A stretch of 64,000 nt of DNA, taken from Microplitis mediator (Eukaryota; Arthropoda; Insecta; Hymenoptera; Braconidae). How positions within the stretch are numbered: the first letter of the stretch is position 1; every line of letters begins with the position of its first letter. Shown here piece after piece: positions 46,618 to 58,724 of the stretch. A program made the position numbers and the translations under genes. The notes under the pieces were generated by a model. The model saw nothing but the letters and a program-made list of their open reading frames with translations. It was not told where the DNA came from and did no database searches. The stretch spans positions 19,432,617-19,496,616 of the forward strand of contig NC_079976.1 of NCBI RefSeq assembly GCF_029852145.1, given 5' to 3'.

Positions 46618-46748
46618 TTTGGCTAAAAAAATCGGCTATTTTTTTTCGATACCGTGAAAATATTATTCCTGATGACAAAAAATTATTGTGCAAGTTTGAG
46701 CCCTGAATATTGGTATTAAGAGGTGTATTGTTACAACTTTCAGTTTGA
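46614..46748 (+). repeat. TTAGGGTG repeat, diverged copy 4
   Basis: TTAGATTTGGCTAAAAAAAT ... ACCGTGAAAATATT ... TTTGAGCCCTGAATATTGGTATTAAGAGGTG, parallel to 35038-35180. Confidence 0.6.
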
Positions 46749-47480
46749 GGTCTAGGTATTTCCCATCGTAATATTGCCTTGAAACTCGGTGTACCTACTC
46801 TTTATAGGGTCTCATACATTGCCCAAGAGTGACCAGGCTTGAAAAAGAGGTGTAGGGGTTTTCCACTGTAGTATCACCCTGAAACTCGGTCTGCCTACTC
46901 CCTATAGGGTCTACAACATTGTCCAAGGGTGGTCAGGCTTGAAACAGTGGTCTAGGTATTTCCCACTGTAGTATTGCATTGAAACTCGGTGTGCCTACTC
47001 CTTATAGGGTCTACTACATTGCCCAAGGGTGGTCAGGCTTGAAAAAAGGGTCTAGGTACTTGCCACAAGAATGAAAATTTTTGCAATCAAACAGCGATGC
47101 TTGCTGTCGAGAATTTCCATTCAAAGGGTTTTGGACATCGTGAAAGCCTAGTTAAGTTTGAAATCGAGGTCTTAGAACTTCTCTCCTTAGTTCTTTATTA
47201 AGACTCAGTGTACCCACTGACCGTAGAGACTATTGCATTGAAAGAAAGCGCTTGAGCCGGATATCGCCGTTCAGGTACTTCCCTCCACGGCTCTATATTG
47301 AAACTCGGTGTCCTTACTTCTCATAGGGTTCATAACATTGTGAATCAGCGGTTGAGCCTGAAATCCCCGTCCAGATACTTTTCTGCGTAGTTCTACTGTA
47401 ATACTTGGTATAAGCACTACCCAAAGATTTTAGACTATTGTGTAATGACGGTCGAGCTTGAAATAGAGGTCACAGTAAAT
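46749..47480. repeat. 100-bp tandem repeat array
   Basis: GGTCTAGGTATTTCCC-type starts occur at 46749, 46849, 46949 and 47049, an exact 100-bp period over three units (GAAACTCGGTGTxCCTACTC, TATAGGGTCT, CAAGGGTGGTCAGGCTTGAAA). Increasingly diverged units continue to about 47480. Non-coding satellite. Confidence 0.88.
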
Positions 47481-47880
47481 GTCATCGTCCTGGTGTAGTA
47501 GTGTCTTGGCGAAACATTGTCCCGGTTTAATTATGAAGCCACAGAGCCATCTACTGTTTATGAAAACAATCAAAACTTGTATAAAACTTGAAATAATTGT
47601 TGTCAAAAACTAAAGTTGGTGCACATCAGTAAAAAAAAAACAATTTTCATTTAATTATTATATTTTACGAAATAATTTTGGAGTAACTTATGAATCTGAC
47701 GATCAAATGCTATTCTATTGACATCATTTTGTTCATCACCAACGTGCGGTTTGGGTTCAAAACACAACTTTAGATATATTTCTTCCTAGGTTGTTTTCCA
47801 CACAAGCTACAACGAAACTTAATTGAATATCACGGGGGAGGGGGGGGGGGTGATTTAAGATAAAAATCCAAGTCCAGCCA
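47481..47880. other. No recognisable feature apart from a G run
   Basis: Contains a G-rich tract at 47832-47850 (GGGGGAGGGGGGGGGG), a possible quadruplex-forming run. No ORF or repeat partner seen. Confidence 0.5.
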
Positions 47881-48433
47881 TTTTGCTCTGTAAGTTGACT
47901 CAAAAAATCTCATAAAATCCCCAACAGTAATTAAGTGAATACCTGGAAGAAACTACAGGTCAAAGTTCAATTCCACGTGTTTCCCGTCATAGCTCGAGTC
48001 TAACAAAGTTTCGTAAAGACTCCACCTGAGTTCACTCGATTGCTGAGTGTGGATTAGCGCTTAAAATGCAAGTCTAGATATTTTTTCCGTTGATTTACGG
48101 AAAAAAAAGTCCCTTGAAAAATCCAACAGCAGGTCAACCCAATATTAGCAGGAGATCTAAGCTTGAAATTCGTTTAGAGATTTTTCTTAGTAAACTGACT
48201 CTAAAAACCTTCCGTAAAGACTCAAAACGAGTTTAATTAAATGCCTATAAAGGATTAAAAACAAATTACAAGTTCAGGTGATTTCCTCTGTAGCTCGAGC
48301 CTATGAAAGTTTTAGAAAAATCCAGATCATGATTAATTAACTGTTTAAAAGGAATTCAACGTCAAAGCGCATGCCTGGGTATTTCATTTAATAGCTCTAA
48401 TCTAAAAATGTCTCGTACAGTCTCTAATAGAGT

Positions 48434-48869
48434 CCCAGACAGCACTCAAGTCGAAATGACTGCTTTACGACGTCTTTTTGAAGGCGTCCTCAAGAAGTTT
48501 TATAATGACATCTTAAAGGTGTCATTTTTAAGAACTCTTAATTGAGAGTTTTTGAAGACTTTGTGAATAAGACGTCAGTTTTGTGACGTCTAAATGTATT
48601 CTTTTTTTTAACTTCTTTGAAGTCAAAATGGAGTCAAAATTAGAAGCTCTTTAAGACGTCATGGTAAATTCATACTAAAGTCTTATTTGCGAAGTGAGAA
48701 AAAAGAACTCTTTGAGAACTCTTTCTGAAGACGTCTTACTGAGCTTGCTAGGTGGCTCATTCGACATCTTGAGAACTTCTTAAAGAATTCTTCAAGATGT
48801 TGATAAGACGTCGAAATCATAAATAGGAACTTATTTAGAACTCATCAAGATGTCATTTTGCAATCTGGG
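48434..48869. mobile_element. GACGTC motif-array MITE
   Basis: Ends CCCAGACAGCACTCAAGTCG and the reverse-complementary CAAxCTGGGG region form an imperfect inverted repeat (CCCAGAxxGC...AAATGAC / GTCATTTTGCAATCTGGG). The inside repeats AAGACGTC/GACGTCTT, GAACTCTT/AAGAGTTC and TTGAAGACGTC words on both strands. Non-coding; inserted in the satellite array. Confidence 0.7.
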
Positions 48870-49135
48870 GTGGAAGTCAATGTAATGTTCACTGTAAGTT
48901 GAATCTAAAAGATCTGTTAAAGACTCAAACTGCGTTTAAGAAAAGTTCTGCTTTTTTTTTCTCTTTCATTTGCACGAATAGAACTATCTTTGTTGTACTT
49001 GCATAAAAAAAAGAAACTTAGTTTAAGTTTTCTTCGTTAACAACCAAAATGCTAACCAGAAAAAATTTCAAAAATTATCGTACATCTATTTTTATTGACT
49101 AACGTAGATAACTTTAAGGTCAACACGCAAGTCCA

Positions 49136-49445
49136 CACTGAGAAAGAAAATACTTTATTAAGAATATTTACTTGATACAAGAACATATATTCTTAATAAT
49201 TTTCGAGAATATATCATTTTTTCTCAAGAATTCGTAGAATTGATGGAAATAATTTCTATTTAATTCGAGTAAAGCTATTCTTTTGTTTACTCGTAATATT
49301 ATATAGCATTCATATAATAACAAAAATTAATTTGGTGCCCCTTTCTCAAGAAATTGATAATTAATAATAATTAATTCAATATGTTGAACAGATTCCTTGA
49401 ACCAAGAAATTCTTGTTTGGACAATATTATTTTATTTTCTCAGTG
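49136..49445. mobile_element. CACTGAGAAA-tipped MITE with TTCTTGAA words
   Basis: Tips CACTGAGAAAGAAAAT and ATTTTATTTTCTCAGTG. The interior repeats TTCTTGAxxC/AAGAATAT words. CACTG...CAGTG tips resemble those of family A but the flanks are not TA. Non-coding, 310 bp. Confidence 0.65.
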
Positions 49446-49651
49446 CAGATGTTTTCCTTCATAGCTCTAGCCTAGATCTGTCATTTAATGACTCAGACAG
49501 AGTTCAACTAGAAATTTAAAAGGAATTACAATCTTAAGTGCATCTAAATATTTTTTTTTGTAGTTTAATCCAAATAAATCTCATAGACTATTGCATAATT
49601 CAAACAGATACGCCAATATGCTTCAAAAAATTTTATTATCAACATTTGATT

Positions 49652-49741
49652 CCCGTGAAAAAATGTAACACATCTACGTGGATTAAAATTTTATAATAAA
49701 TCTACTTCGATCTATGTAGATCTAATCCGCTTTTTCACGGG
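49652..49741. mobile_element. 90-bp mini-element with CCCGTGAAAAA tips
   Basis: CCCGTGAAAAA at the left and TTTTTCACGGG at the right, with ATCTACGTGGAT and GATCTATGTAGATCTAATCC words between. It looks like a minimal motif-array element related in tip design to the CCCGGG family. Confidence 0.6.
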
Positions 49742-50139
49742 TATAGGAAAGAACAACAGAATGTTTAATTTCTTTTAATTCGCCATATTTTTTCTTTCTT
49801 TTGTCCGACTTCTGTTAATCCAGCATTAATCATCGTTTCAATATTACTTATTTTGATTGATTTAACTTTTTTTTTTTATTTCATAATTTCCAACCATTAA
49901 TTTTTTTATGACAATCGGCTTTACAACTTTACTGCTGCTTGCTTTTTCCTTTTCATCTATTTTACAAATTCTTTCTGGGGTATTTATTTTAATTTCTTCT
50001 TCATTACAATTCATCTCTTGAGCTTCAATGTTATTTGAATTTTAGTGATTAGAATTTGATTAAATACAATTAAAATATTTCAATCAGATTTAATCGAAAA
50101 ATAATACTTTATTTGTTAATATCCCGCTATGAAAATCAA
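49742..50139. other. AT-rich DNA without recognisable features
   Basis: Poly-T tracts and no credible ORF, inverted repeat or tandem unit. Confidence 0.55.
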
Positions 50140-50277
50140 AAATTTTGTAATAAAAAAGAAAGTTATTGATTTTGGTCTGACTATTTTCGGAGGGACGTCT
50201 GTGTGTGTGCGTGCGTGCGTGTGTGTGTATGTAAACTAATTTTTCTCGTACGATATCTTTCGAACAATCTAACAGAT
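50140..50277. repeat. (CA)n-bearing repeat family, fragment 3 with (GT)n
   Basis: GGTCTGACTATTTTCGGAGGGACGTCTG, a GTGTGCGTGCGTG run at 50199-50231, then TCTCGTACGATATCTTTCGAACAATC. The order matches the other members of the family. It appears interrupted by the repeat that follows and may resume after 51240. Confidence 0.5.
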
Positions 50278-51140
50278 TTGAATTGAGACAAGTCGCTTTT
50301 TCGCTCTGCGATTCTTACCAGCAGCCACCTGAATTCGCGGGCTTAACGCGGGCTTAGGCTGGCCTCTACGAGATTATTATTTTGTTGGGACAGAGCAATG
50401 GGCTAGGATTCTTGCAAAGCAAGAACCCGCACTTATTCAAACTTGGCAACGTGTGATGAAACCTATTAACCCACCTCACGGCTTATAAAATTATAGATTA
50501 TTCTTATCAATCGTCGAATTATTATAACAGGATTTAATTAGAAAATTATGCAAGTTTATTGCCAATTGTAACAAAGTTCAAGTACTTATAATAACGTTTC
50601 CGCAGAATACAATGAAACTGATCCTGGTTTGACCGTTGGATATCCACGTGAAACAACGCCGTCTATACACTAAGTTTATTACTTAATTTCAATATTATTA
50701 TTATTATTATCGCGAGTATATCACCGATGACGTACAGCATTTTTTGATTAAACTAACTTTATTTATAATAATCAGTAAACTTGGACAGTAAAGTATGATC
50801 GCAAGAGAATTACTAGTAATACAACTATAACGCAAGTTAATTTCCCAATTTACAATGAATGCAAGTATTAACAGTATCGCAAATGAATTGCTAGTATATG
50901 ACATTAGTGAATAAGCTACGCGTCTTATTACTGTGTGAATCAGGATCGAAGTGATTGACCGATAATTTAGGGCATAGGACTAGACTCGGGACTGTCCCCA
51001 CTTCACCCTTACGGACATGCGTCTACGTAAAAATGAGTCATGTGACCACGGCACTATGACTTGTGTAGTTTCAGACGGGAACGAGACGGGGAAAAATGGG
51101 AACCGCAAGGCTGAGGACGAAGATGACAATTCACATTGTC
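50278..51140. repeat. Dispersed ~860-bp repeat, copy 1
   Basis: Matches 57312-58165 in opposite orientation. Shared landmarks are CAGCAGCCACC, GCTTAGGCTGGCCTCTACGA, TTCTTGCAAAGCAAGAACC, a run of diverged ~40-bp units (TTACTAGCAATTxATTTGCGA), GACTGTCCCCACTxCACCCTTACGGACATGCGTC and GACAATTCACATxG. No coding capacity or clear ends; possibly an LTR-like or MITE-like element. Confidence 0.75.
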
Positions 51141-51239
51141 TCAGAATATATTTAGAAAAATCGAAAGGGTTCATCAAGACTCAAAATTACGTAAATGTTA
51201 AAGTTGATCGACCGAGTAGTGTCCCACTTATTTGAAGAA

Positions 51240-51944
51240 GAATAATTAAAAATTTCTTTTTTTATTATTGTTGCATAACTCAACCACTCGACCGACTTAA
51301 CTCAAAATTTAATCAGATTGAAGTCTCAACAAGTCCTTCTGATCTCCTCAAAGCATGTTCAAACTGTTTTATTTGTTTTACATATGTTGTCGGACAAAAA
51401 TTACCTTTTTTCAACGAAATGTATTTTTTTTGTTCAAGAAACAAATGAATACTTTTTGAGCTCGAAAAGCTAAAAATTTGTTTAATAATAACATATTCAA
51501 GCTCTCTGAGCTTCTAAAGAAAGGAAAGTATTTCAAATTTATCTGATAATCGGAATGAAATGTTATCGGTCAATCGGAACGTTTTCGAGAGCATTCCGAT
51601 TAACCTTATGAATCCGATTTAGTTTCAATTGAATTCAATCCAAGTTTTTGATGTAGATTTTTATCAATATTGCCGAATGAACCAAGTCAATTTGGAAATC
51701 TTTAAAAAAAGTCAATTGTATCTTATGTGCCATTGCTAACTCATAAAAATAAATCTAAAGTTAGTTTAAGGTCATATTTCGATAATTTCGAATGATGAAA
51801 TTATAATTACTTTCATCAGCATTATCATCGTGGACGCCTACGTCATTGTCACTGTTTCCGCAATTCGTAACAACTTCGAATTTCAAAGTCTCAGCAGATT
51901 TGTGATTTTCCGATTCGTTTTTTTCTAAGAGTGCTTTTTTTAGT
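51240..51944. other. AT-rich DNA with remnants of the GAGCTC/(CA)n family
   Basis: Around 51455-51610 there are GAGCTCGAAAAGCT, CAAGCTCTCTGAGCTTCT and GGAACGTTTTCGAGAGC words resembling the GAGCTC block of the family at 28.8 kb. Nothing else is recognisable. Confidence 0.45.
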
Positions 51945-53545
51945 AAATATTATTATAATTATTACAATTATTACAATTATTATTATTATTTTTATAATTA
52001 GTATCATTATAATTATTATTATTATCATTATTAGTATTAATCTTATTTCTTTTTAGTTAAATGCTCAGGGGGTTATCCCCGGTAGTCCGACTCTACCGAG
52101 GGCCTCACCTGAGCACCAAATCGTTACTGCTATGATGCTCCATCAAAAAAATGATCAGCATGCGCAGCAGGCCAAGTTTCTTTGCCTTAGGAGACGGAGG
52201 GACCTGAGAATAACAGCCTTTTGCATCCGCTATGCCAGAAACTCAACTTGCGCAGAACAAGTTGGTATTCTAGCTAATGCAGACACAAACGACTGTTTCA
52301 TCCCACTTAGGACGCCAACAATGAGTACGACAAGTTTGACACGGTAGCCTGGGTAAAGTTTGCTAATTTCGAACAGGAGATCCTGACGTATCTGGTGTTT
52401 GTGCTCTTCTTTGACCGTGATGTTATACTCAGCAGGTGTTGAGAACTCGATGACATAAATGTCTCGAGTGGTTTTATCGAAGAGCACAATATCAGGTTTG
52501 TTGTGATCTATTTTCCGAGTTGTTGCGAATGGCACGTTCCAGTAAATACGGCAACGGTCATTCTCAACAACTTGCGGAATATCTCCTGGCAGATAAGGCA
52601 GCACTGGTGTTTTGTCGATACCGTGCGTATGTCTAAGGTGGTAATAAAGTACTCGCAGAGCAGCATTATGGCGCTGGATGTATGCACTTCTTGCCAGCAC
52701 AGGACATGCTGACAAGAGATGCATAAGCGTCTCAGGATGTTGTTTACACACCCTACACAAAGTGTCGGGTAGCTGCATCTGGAGTACTTTTGCACGGTAT
52801 TTGAGGGTATTGATTACACCGTCTTAACAGGCAAAAATATATCCTTCGGTCTCGGACATCAGGCCAGCTTACTTAAGGAAGGAAAACGTCAGCTGGATGG
52901 ACAAGCCATGGTCACGCGCGTGTTTAAAGAACACGCTGTGCATGGACTTGTCCATGTGTGTACTGAGCAGTTTTTGCTGCTCAGCATTCCTGACGACACT
53001 CTTAAATTCCTCCTTAGGGAGTTCAATAAGAGGGTTTACTCTTCCGAGACCGAGAGATTTTGCCGCGTACCTTGCTGCCTTATATAATAACGTTCCCTTC
53101 TACAGCTTCTCATGACTATGAACAATCTGCATAAGGAAGTCGTTCTCATCTGCAGTGAAATTGACAACTTCGTATGTTAGGCCCAAAACCAAACGATCAT
53201 GTAGACACTCCAAGCTCTGTAAACCTCTCCCTCCAATGTGCCGGGAAAGGTATAATCTGGTGACTGAGGACTTAGGGTGCATGCTCCGATTGATGTTCAT
53301 GACTTTGCGTGTCTTGATATCGAGATCTCTAAGCTCTTTTCGGGTCCATTTAAGGACACCGAAAGAGTAGAGTAGTACTGGGACATCAAGCATGTTTGTT
53401 GCAGAGACTTTGTTTTTCCCGGAAAGTTCTGATGACCAGATTTTCCGGAGTCTCCGCCCATACTCGCTACAGAGAGTCGTTTTGATTTTCGAGACGTCAA
53501 AGAATAACTGATGAAGAAGTGAAACGGCTGTGCTGCAATGGTTGA
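51945..53545 (-). mobile_element. RLE-type LINE, 5'-truncated (R2/R4-like group)
   Basis: The minus-strand element covers the end of the reverse-transcriptase region, a zinc knuckle, a restriction-like endonuclease domain, a 3' UTR (about 52155-52060) and an (AAT)n tail at 51945-52040. It is truncated at about 53545 and decayed by three stops and a frameshift. Unlike LINE-1 to LINE-3, this group carries the endonuclease downstream of the reverse transcriptase. Confidence 0.85.
52158..53540 (-). pseudogene. RLE-LINE protein: post-RT region, zinc knuckle, restriction-like endonuclease
   Basis: Segments in order are YGRRLRKIWSSELSGKNKV, VPVLLYSFGVLKWTRKEL and RLYLSRHIGGRGLQSLE (53460-53200). 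After a frameshift near 53100 come LLYKAARYAAKSLGLGR and SIQLTFSFLK, a stop, AGLMSETEGYIFAC, a stop, and DGVINTLKYRAKVL. Next is the CCHC-type knuckle CRVC ... HLLSACPVLA with ...H (52750-52690), then the PD-type endonuclease core PDIVLFD ... VIEFSTPAE (about 52490-52430). A further stop precedes RMQKAVILRSLRLL. The domain order and motifs are those of R2/R4-like LINEs. The protein would nick DNA and reverse-transcribe. It is inactive here. Confidence 0.85.
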
Positions 53546-53619
53546 CATGATTTTTATATACTATTTTTTTGTACTTTATTTAATTTTTAGCCTGTAAATG
53601 GAATATTTAAAAGAATGGG

Positions 53620-54122
53620 ATAACTTTTTTTTGAATAAGGATATCCTGATGAGGTTCTGACAAAGAACTTGTCAGATTGACCCGATGGCAAATAAATTTC
53701 TTTTGAATAAGAATATCCCGATACTTCCTAATCAGGAATTCGTCAGGTTGACCCGATGGATAATAACTTTTTTCTCAATAAAGGTATCCTGACGAGATCC
53801 TGATCAGGAACTCGTCAGGTTGACCCGATGGCAAATCACTTTTTTTTTGATAAAGATATCCTGACGAGGTTCTGATCAGGAACTTGTAAGGTTGACCCGA
53901 TGGCAAATAACTTTTTTTGAATAAGGATATCCCGATACTTACTGATCAGGAATTCGTCAGGTTGACCCGATGGCAAATAACTTTTTTCTCAATAAGGGTA
54001 TCCTTACGAGATCCTGATCAGGAACTCATCAGGTTGACCCGATGGCAAATAACTTATTTTTTTGATAAAGATATCCTGACGAGGTCCTGATCAGGAACTC
54101 GCCAGGTTGACCCGATGGCAAA
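53620..54122. repeat. ~80-bp tandem array with three-unit higher order
   Basis: Each unit reads roughly ATATCCTGACGAGGTCCTGATCAGG..CTCGTCAGGTTGACCCGATGGCAAATAAC. Variants A (ATATCCCGATACTT), B (CTCAATAAxGGTATCC) and C (TTGATAAAGATATCC) recur in the order A-B-C-A-B-C from about 53690, with a trimer period near 230 bp. TCCTGATCAGGA is palindromic. Related words appear at 57122-57245. Confidence 0.82.
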
Positions 54123-54244
54123 TAATTTCTTTAACTTCCCGCTGAGAAAATCGACGATTTTCAAAAAATTCGGGAAGTTATTGGTTTCACCCCGATTTTC
54201 AGAAATCGGGTTTTCATCATGTTATTCTGACATTTTCAGAGCGA

Positions 54245-54374
<130 letters not shown>

Positions 54375-55120
54375 AACCGATGTAGATGGGTCTCGCGGCA
54401 TTCAAAAGATTCCTTCTGATCTTAGATTTTCAGAGAATTTTTAGATATTTAGGAATACGAAAAAAAAAATTTTTTTTTTTCGTTTTTTTTGGATATTGTG
54501 AAAACTGTTGGATCGATCAATTCCAAAATCTAATCAGCTCTAGAACTCGATAAAAGCTTTCGATTGCCACTAAGAACGTCTCAATCAGATAATCCGTTTG
54601 AAAGATATCGTCGACGAAAGAAAAAGTAGAAAACGGATTTTTGCAAATATCGTCGAAACGACTAAACCAATCATTCACAAAATTTTATTATCTCTAGACC
54701 TCAATGAAACGCGCCGATTGCCACCTCAACCGTTTCAATCGGATAATCCGGTTGAGAGATATCGTCGACGGAAGAATGAAAAAAAATCGTTTTTTTCGTT
54801 TTTCGTGAATATTTCGGAAACTATCGAATCGGTTAATTCCGGAATCGAATCAGCTCTAGAACTCAATAAACGCATTCGATTGCTGCCACAAACGTCCCAA
54901 TCAGATAATTCGTACGAGAGTTTGTTGACAGAATAATAAATGTAAAATCTATATCTGCTTTTTCCATTGAATAACATCATAATTACTGAACATAATTACT
55001 CAAAACTAATATGTTTTTCTTTATATAAGTCATTGGAAGTGATTGCTCAAGAATCGTCATGTTTGCTGGTATTACGATATACTTACACGATCTAGATGCA
55101 ACATATCACGTAAATACTTA

Positions 55121-56856
55121 CACTTATCCAAAAAATTAAAGAAACAATAAAAGTGACTTTTGGAAGGCTGTATTTTCGTAAAAAATATTCGTATCGAAAA
55201 AATAAAAAAAGCAAATTGAAGCTTGAAATCTCTAGTTCGAAGATCTTTCAGCAAAATATTTTTTCGAGCCACAGTTGTTGCGGAATCATAAGAAAAAGGT
55301 GGAGACAAAATTTTTCTAAATTTTTTGGTTTTGTTATTTAGGTCTACGGAGCCGGGAAAAATTTTTTCAAAAAAACAAATTCATGGCTCGTTTACGAAAT
55401 TTATTTAGCTACAATTTGCTTTTTTTGTTTTTCTGTACGACGATTTTCTGGTGAGATATCAGCCTTCAAATGAAAAAGGATCCTTTTGTCTTTGATAATT
55501 GATATATCAGCAAATAATGGTCGCACAGTAATTTGAAGGGCAGTTTAAAAAACGAATAAATTCCCTACAAGCTCCATTTTCAATTTTAAAAAAAAAAATT
55601 TTTATCCTTGATATCCATTTGAAAAACCCTTTAAAAAATAGCCATTTTCTGGTTTTTTTAGTCAACTCATCGCTACTCTGCAAATATTGATAAAAAAAAT
55701 AATGGTACCAGGTTATTTTACAGCTTAATGTACCCTCAAAAACCCGGGAAATTTTCAGATTGATCCATTGAACCGTTTGTCCGGGCCGTTTGCTCAAAGT
55801 TAAACAAAACAATTAAAGGAACAAGTTTTGTTCTTTAATTTGTGTAATCATTACCAAAATAAAAATACTAATTTTTTTTGGACTTTCTTTCATTTATGCG
55901 TTAATTATTCAGTAAATGTAAGGTAAAGAGAAAAAAAAATTTTTCGAAACACGAAAAAAAACGGAATAAAACGTAAAAAAAATCTTGTTTTATCTCGCTT
56001 TTCGAAAAAAAAATTTTTTTTTCTCTTTACCTTACATTTACTGAATAATTAACGTATAAATGAAAGAAAATCCGAACAAATTGATTTTTTCATTTTGGTA
56101 ATGATTACACAAATTGAAGAACCAAACTTGTTCCTTTAATTGTTTTATTTAACTTTGAGCAAACGGCCCGGACAAACGGTTCAATGGATCAATCTGAAAA
56201 TTTTCAGGGTTTGAGAGGGTACATTAAGCTGTTAAATAACCTGGTAACATTATTTTTTTTACCAATATTTGCAGAGTAGCGATGGGTTGACTAAAAAAAC
56301 CAGAAAATGGTTATTTTTTAAAGGGTTTTTCAATGGATATCAAGGATGAAAAAAAATTTGTTTTTTTTTTAAATCGAAAATGGAGCTTGTAGGGAATTTA
56401 TTCGAGTTTCTTAAACTGCCCTTTAAATTACTGTGCGATCATTATTTGCTGAGATATCAATAGTCAAAGACAAAAGGATCCTTTTTTATTTGAAGGCTGA
56501 TATCTCACCAGAAAATTGTCGTACAGAGAAACAAAAAAAAGCAAATTGTAGCTGAATAAATTTTCTAAACGAGCCAAGAATTTGTTTTTTTTTTTTAATT
56601 TTTCCCGGCCTCGTAGACCTAAAAAACAAAACCAAAAACTTTAGAAAAATTCTGTCTCGACCTTTTTCTTATGATTCCGCAAAAACTGTGGCTCGAAAAA
56701 ATATTTTGCTGGAAGATCTTTAAACTAGAGATTTCAAGCTTCAATTTGCTTTTTTTATTTTTTCGATACGAATATTGTTCATGAAAATACAGCCTTCCAA
56801 AAATCACTAAAAAATTGATGAAATTTTTTTGTTCCTTTAATTTTTTGGTTAAGTGT
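55121..56856. mobile_element. Palindromic TA-flanked element, family B1, full-length copy 2
   Basis: Ends CACTTATCCAAAAAATTAAA and TTTAATTTTTTGGTTAAGTG with TA on both sides (55119-55120 and 56857-56858). The two halves are reverse complements over the whole 1736 bp, with the centre near 55990. Closely similar to the copy at the window start. No transposase; the ORFs are mirror products of the arms. It lies in the (CA)n repeat family copy 2. Confidence 0.9.
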
Positions 56857-57121
56857 ATTTTTTAGCTAATTATTGAACATAATTGTAAATAAATATATTA
56901 ATAACGCTCATTCATTCGTGAGTTTGGAGTCTAAATTTTTAAACTTTAACATAAACCGTAACCCTTTTGAGCTTAAAATGCTCATAAGAAAAAAGAAAGA
57001 AAGGTATTTTCGAGCTCGAAGAGCTCGAAAGCGTGTTTATACTAATGTTTTCGAGCTCCTCGAGCTCGAAAACAGCGGGAAGTTTAGGGGCTGGCCTGCA
57101 GGGCGAGCAGATGCCTAGAAT

Positions 57122-57245
57122 TTTTTTAATCGGGATATCCTGATGAGGTCCTGACAAGGATCTTGTCAGGCTTGCCCTAATAAGGCAAACCTTATATTAT
57201 CCTGACAAGGTCCTTATGGTACTTCAGGCAAATCAGGAAGAAATT
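57122..57245. repeat. GATATCCTGATGAGGTCCTGACAAGG motif block
   Basis: Contains CGGGATATCCTGATGAGGTC, CTTGTCAGGCTTGCCCTAAT and ATCCTGACAAGGTCCTTATGG, related to the 53620-54122 array. The two lie on opposite sides of the (CA)n family copy 2, which may therefore have inserted into this motif-array element. Confidence 0.55.
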
Positions 57246-57311
57246 CAAGTCAGGGGGCATTCAATTATGAACCTTAATGCAGAAAATGGAACTATTACAT
57301 TGAGCGATGTG

Positions 57312-58165
57312 AATTGTCATCTTCGCCTTCAGCCTTGCAGTTCCCAATTTATCCCGTCTCGTTGCCGTCTGAAACTACACGTCATAGTGACATGGTCACA
57401 TGACTGATTATCACGTCGACGCATGTCCGTAAGGGTGTAGTGGGGACAGTCCCGAGACGAGAGCTACGCCCTAAATTATCGGTCAATCACTTCGATCCTG
57501 GATTAATTAACATTAAGACGTATAGATTATCTACTATTGTAATTTACTAGCAATTTATTTGTGACTCTGTTAAAATATTAGCAATGTATTTGCGACATCC
57601 TGTATATTACTGGCAATTATCTTGCGACTAGATTTTATTGTTTACTTATTAATTCTTTTAAATAAAGTTTAAACAAATTAAATATTACTGTACGTTATCG
57701 GCGGTATACTCGCAATATAAAACTATACTGTGCCGTCTACATTACATCCAGCGCTTGCATTTTCTTGTAAGTAATTTTTATTATTATAATTGGGAATAAA
57801 CAACCATTGCAATAGTTAATCATTCACTGTATCTATTATCTGTTCCTCCTAATCACATCCGAAAATACTGGTAAGATTATTAAATAGTCTGATCAAATAA
57901 ATATTAATTAAGTTGCAAATAGTAATTCGACTATTGAGAAATATAATCTTAATTTGATAATAAGCCATAAGGTAGGTTGATAAGCTTTTTTATACGTTGC
58001 CGAGTTTGGACAAGTGCGGGTTCTTACTTTGCAAGAACCTTAGCTCATTGCTCTGTCCTATAATTAAAAATTTCGTAGAGGCCAGCCTAAGCCAGGGTTC
58101 AACCCGCGGATTCTGGTGGCTGCTGGTTAGAATCGCAATGAGAAAGGCGATTTGTCTCAACATCT
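57312..58165 (-). repeat. Dispersed ~860-bp repeat, copy 2
   Basis: Reverse complement of 50278-51140 with moderate divergence over the same landmarks. Copies face in opposite directions about 6.2 kb apart. Confidence 0.75.
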
Positions 58166-58724
58166 CACACTGTTGCGTAATCACAACTACATTCAAATTT
58201 GAATGTAGTTGAACTTCCGGCAAATAGAGGCAGCACCTACTGGGGCCTAGTGTCTATCAATTAAAAACTTGACTAGCGCAGTGCGACGCATGCGCATGGA
58301 TTTTTACTGTCTCGTGGCAAAAAGACCGACGCCATTATCTATTCGTTTTATACAATTTCAAGTGTCACCACGTGTTTTGTATAATCTATTAAAATTGCGC
58401 TCATCTCGAGTAAATCATTAAAAGTAATCAATAAACTACGTTAAGGGTTCATAACTCTATATAAAAATATAATTATTTTTATAATTGCGAGCACAGAGCT
58501 CATAAATTGAATAAAAAACAACATCAAGAAATCCAGTGTTCTACAACCTGTTCCTGAGGAGGTTATTTTCGACGGAGAATCGTACAGGTGCTTAATTTCT
58601 ACCTTATAAATTAATTCAAGTGTTCATCAAACCAAAAGACTCAGTTTTGGTATTTATTTGATTAATATTATGCTCAATTTTTTAATCAAACTAAAAGTTA
58701 TTTTTCGCTCAGTAGCCTCTGCTA
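58166..58724. other. Unassigned DNA, possibly retroelement untranslated sequence
   Basis: Somewhat GC-richer than average (GCAGTGCGACGCATGCGCATGG at 58278-58300). A TATATAAAAATATA box lies near 58455, and CTCAGTAGCCTC at 58700 precedes the next repeat. No ORF. Confidence 0.4.

Larger units (their letters stand above)
47881..49620. repeat. Degenerate satellite array with two MITE insertions
   Basis: A unit of roughly 110-140 bp recurs: TAGCTCGAGTCTAACAAAGTTTCGTAAAGACTC near 47990, and variants near 48200, 48290, 48390, 48900, 49460 and 49560. The common skeleton is AGCTCxAxxCTAxxxxxxTCxxxxAxAGACTC. Two motif-array MITEs lie within it. It may be an older, more diverged extension of the 100-bp array. 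Confidence 0.6.

Noticed and set aside
50980..51235. Overlapping ORFs on both strands around 51.0-51.2 kb
   Set aside because: They fall in the dispersed repeat whose other copy (57312-58165) does not keep either frame.
46749..54122. CRISPR-like arrays
   Set aside because: The repeats are contiguous tandem units without unique spacers, in nuclear-type DNA full of eukaryotic retroelements.
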